8,311 nucleotides of DNA from Gammaproteobacteria bacterium. GTDB lineage: Bacteria; Pseudomonadota; Gammaproteobacteria; Steroidobacterales; BM003. Positions 6,888 through 8,311 of the stretch are shown piece after piece (within the stretch, counting starts at the first letter, position 1; every line of letters starts with the position of its first letter). The notes under the pieces were generated by a model. That model was not told the DNA's origin. It searched no databases and was given only the letters and a program-made list of their open reading frames with translations. The DNA lies in the NCBI GenBank assembly GCA_026193125.1, contig JAPHSC010000230.1:1-8311 (forward strand), in the 5' to 3' direction. The translations under genes were made by a program, and so were the position numbers.

Positions 6888-7700
6888 ATGGCAGTAAAGA
6901 AGACCGCCAGTAAAAAGCCAGGCAAAAAAGCGCCTGCCAAAAAAGTCACAGCAAAAAAGGCTGTGTCCAAAAAGGTGCCCGCAAAAAAGGTTACGACGAA
7001 GAAGCCGATAGCCAAGAAGGGTCCTGCGAAAACTAAGCCGGCGAAAAAAGCAGCCGCGAAGAAGTCGCCTGCCAAAAAGACGGCAACAAAAAAGACAGTT
7101 AGCAAGAAAGCTACTACCAAGAAGTCGGCCGTAAAGAAGGTCGTGGCAAAAAAGAATCCGATCAAAAAAGTCGCGACAAAAAAGGTTGTAAGTAAGAAAG
7201 CACCCGCAAAAAAGTCGGTGGCAAAAAAAGCCCGCGGGCGTGCCGCGAATAAGGCAGCAGGCCCCAGTGGGCCGATACATGGAGTGCACCCATATTCGCC
7301 CAAGCGTGGCGAGGGCTACATGGGCGAAGAGCAACTGGAACACTTTCGCACTATCTTGCTGAACTGGAAACGGGAGTTGATGGAAGAGGTAGATCGCACC
7401 GTCCATCACATGCAAGACGAAGCGGCCAACTTCCCTGATCCGAATGATCGAGCAACACAGGAATCGGAGTTTGGACTGGAATTACGTACCCGTGATCGCG
7501 AAAGAAAGCTGCTTAAGAAAATTGAGTCCGCCATAAAGCGGATTGACGATGGCAGCTATGGGTATTGTGAAGAAACCGGTGACGAGATTGGCCTCAAGAG
7601 GCTCGAAGCCAGACCGGTCGCCACGCTGTCTTTGGAAGCCCAGGAACGCCGTGAGCTGGCAGAACGCCAGTTTAGGGACCGCGACGATCGCTATCGCTAG
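6888..7700 (+). CDS. dksA: DksA-family RNA polymerase-binding regulator with lysine-rich histone-like N-terminal tail and degenerate zinc finger
   Basis: DksA binds the RNA polymerase secondary channel and works with ppGpp to retune promoters in starvation. The product has 270 residues, against 151 in E. coli; the excess is N-terminal. Residues 4-114 hold 22 KK pairs, nearly all spaced five residues apart (APAKK, VTAKK, SPAKK), then a short RGRAANKAAG linker. From about 131 the DksA core aligns throughout: HPYSPKRGEGYM, EVDRTVHHMQDEAANF, the coiled-coil tip DPNDRATQ with D184 and D187 (E. coli D71, D74), and LRTRDRERKLLKKIE. The zinc finger is altered: C227 remains, but the other three positions are T230, S248 and A251. 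This matches the pattern I recall for zinc-independent DksA2 proteins. The gene nevertheless occupies the usual dksA position before gluQ. The tail resembles H1, AlgP and HupB tails, so nonspecific DNA or RNA binding is inferred, not shown. A 126-residue core could also start at Met145. Confidence 0.93.
   Translation: MAVKKTASKKPGKKAPAKKVTAKKAVSKKVPAKKVTTKKPIAKKGPAKTKPAKKAAAKKSPAKKTATKKTVSKKATTKKSAVKKVVAKKNPIKKVATKKVVSKKAPAKKSVAKKARGRAANKAAGPSGPIHGVHPYSPKRGEGYMGEEQLEHFRTILLNWKRELMEEVDRTVHHMQDEAANFPDPNDRATQESEFGLELRTRDRERKLLKKIESAIKRIDDGSYGYCEETGDEIGLKRLEARPVATLSLEAQERRELAERQFRDRDDRYR
6897..7229 (+). repeat. Degenerate 15-bp tandem repeat encoding xxxKK pentapeptides
   Basis: About 22 units of roughly 15 bp each end in a lysine pair (AAAAAG, AAGAAG, AAAAAA or AAGAAA). 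The three variable residues are mostly Ala, Val, Thr, Ser and Pro. Spacing is broken at codons 11-14 (a four-residue unit) and 48-50 (KTK). The units diverge in sequence, so this is an old or selected array rather than a fresh duplication. A-runs of six or seven recur through it. Confidence 0.85.
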
Positions 7701-7713
7701 TTCAGACGAGTTT

Positions 7714-7746
7714 CGCAACCAGCCTGCCTAGGCGGGCTTGGTTGCG
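7714..7746 (+). other. Strong imperfect hairpin in the dksA-gluQ gap
   Basis: The arms CGCAACCAGCCTGC and GCGGGCTTGGTTGCG pair over 14 positions, with one bulged T and one G-U wobble, around a CTAG loop. It begins 14 bases after the dksA stop and ends 14 bases before the gluQ ATG. No U-run follows, so it is not a standard intrinsic terminator. It may stabilise the dksA 3' end, attenuate read-through, or be a processing site. From memory, enteric genomes have a terminator in this same gap. Confidence 0.6.
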
Positions 7747-7760
7747 CGACCCGCATAGCC

Positions 7761-8311
7761 ATGTATATAGGCCGCTTCGCCCCCTCCCCCACAGGTCCCT
7801 TGCATTTCGGTTCTCTGCTTGCCGCGCTGGCAAGTTTCCTGCGGGCTCGCCAACAGGGTGGACGATGGCTGGTTCGGCTGGAAGATATCGACCCGCTCCG
7901 ACAACCTCCCGATTCCTGCGAGAAAATACTGGTGGCCCTCGAGGCTCACGGGCTGGAGTGGGATGGAGTGCCCAGTTTCCAGAGTAATCACAGTGCTTTC
8001 TACGATGCTGCGATTGCGCACCTGCGACAATCCGGGGTGTTGTACCCCTGCGTCTGCAGTCGCAAGCAAATAAAGGAATCCGGCGCTCGCGAAGAGCTGG
8101 CGGGCCTGGGCCCGGTCTATCCGGGGACATGCCGTGAGGCACCGCCAAAGGCCTTGAAAAGATATGCCCTGCGAATGCGTGTGGGACAGGCTGAGCTTAC
8201 CTTTAACGACCTCATTCAGGGGCAGGTGAGCCAGGATCTAGAGCGCCAGTCCGGTGATTTTATTATCAAGCGCAGGGACGACTTATATAGCTATTCGCTT
8301 GCAGTTGCGGT
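7761..8311 (+). CDS. gluQ: Glutamyl-queuosine tRNA(Asp) synthetase GluQ (3' end cut by window edge)
   Basis: GluQ is a truncated paralogue of glutamyl-tRNA synthetase that activates glutamate with ATP and attaches it to the cyclopentene-diol of queuosine-34 in tRNA-Asp; it lacks an anticodon-binding domain. 183 residues are visible of roughly 300 expected. The N-terminus MYIGRFAPSPTGPLHFGS carries the class I HIGH-type signature as HFGS (15-18). RWLVRLEDIDPLR follows at about 38-50, as in the family. The zinc site typical of GluQ is present: C97, C99, Y120 and C124. DFIIKRRDDLYSYSLAVAV near the edge is also characteristic. The KMSKS-like region lies beyond the window. The ATG at 7761 is the first start in a frame that opens after the stop at 7698-7700; no Shine-Dalgarno is evident. 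It lies 60 bp after dksA, behind a hairpin, and is probably cotranscribed with it. Partner enzymes for queuosine include QueF upstream. Confidence 0.95.
   Translation, partial: MYIGRFAPSPTGPLHFGSLLAALASFLRARQQGGRWLVRLEDIDPLRQPPDSCEKILVALEAHGLEWDGVPSFQSNHSAFYDAAIAHLRQSGVLYPCVCSRKQIKESGAREELAGLGPVYPGTCREAPPKALKRYALRMRVGQAELTFNDLIQGQVSQDLERQSGDFIIKRRDDLYSYSLAVA

Noticed and set aside
6813..7415. Minus-strand open frames of 200 and 152 codons with Phe-rich periodic sequence opposite the dksA tail
   Set aside because: AAA and AAG lysine codons read as TTT and CTT in antisense, so the repeated Phe/Leu pattern is a mirror of the KK repeats; no ribosome site or family similarity is seen.
7702..8148. 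Minus-strand open frames of 148 and 113 codons opposite gluQ
   Set aside because: They overlap a well-supported gluQ frame, have no recognisable domain, and are Pro/Arg-rich as expected from antisense of a GC-rich gene.

Overview
The window comes from a bacterial chromosome of about 50% GC, most likely a non-enteric gammaproteobacterium. Three things point there. The block smc-zipA-ligA is an arrangement I know from Pseudomonas-like genomes. ZipA is restricted to gammaproteobacteria. SMC is present where enterics carry MukB. The genus cannot be fixed from the sequence alone. I see no insertion sequence, CRISPR array, tRNA or rRNA, and no stretch over 300 bases lacks a gene.

Layout. Positions 1-6255 hold a minus-strand operon transcribed smc (chromosome condensation ATPase), zipA (FtsZ membrane anchor), ligA (NAD+-dependent DNA ligase). 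The last few ligA codons lie beyond the left edge. A 107-bp divergent intergenic region separates smc from a plus-strand series: queF (preQ1 synthesis, unimodular type), a dksA-family gene, and gluQ (glutamyl-queuosine tRNA-Asp synthetase), which is cut by the right edge.

How the genes relate. The minus-strand operon joins chromosome organisation, division-ring anchoring and DNA nick sealing. On the plus strand, queF supplies the queuosine precursor and gluQ acts on the finished queuosine in tRNA-Asp, so an early and a final step of one tRNA modification flank dksA.

The most unusual element is the dksA gene (6888-7700). It sits at the canonical dksA-gluQ locus but has two departures from classical DksA. 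First, about 120 N-terminal residues form a pentapeptide-periodic (xxxKK) lysine-rich tail resembling histone H1, AlgP and HupB tails. Second, three of the four zinc-finger cysteines are replaced (pattern CxxT...SxxA), as in zinc-independent DksA2-type proteins. Its control region packs a perfect TATAAT box inside a 12-bp hairpin that also resembles an intrinsic terminator for queF. Its tail codons contain six A_AAA_AAG heptamers and one A_AAA_AAA, the dnaX type of -1 frameshift site, and every -1 shift soon meets a stop. No wholly new multi-gene system is visible; this modified DksA is the best candidate for something undescribed.
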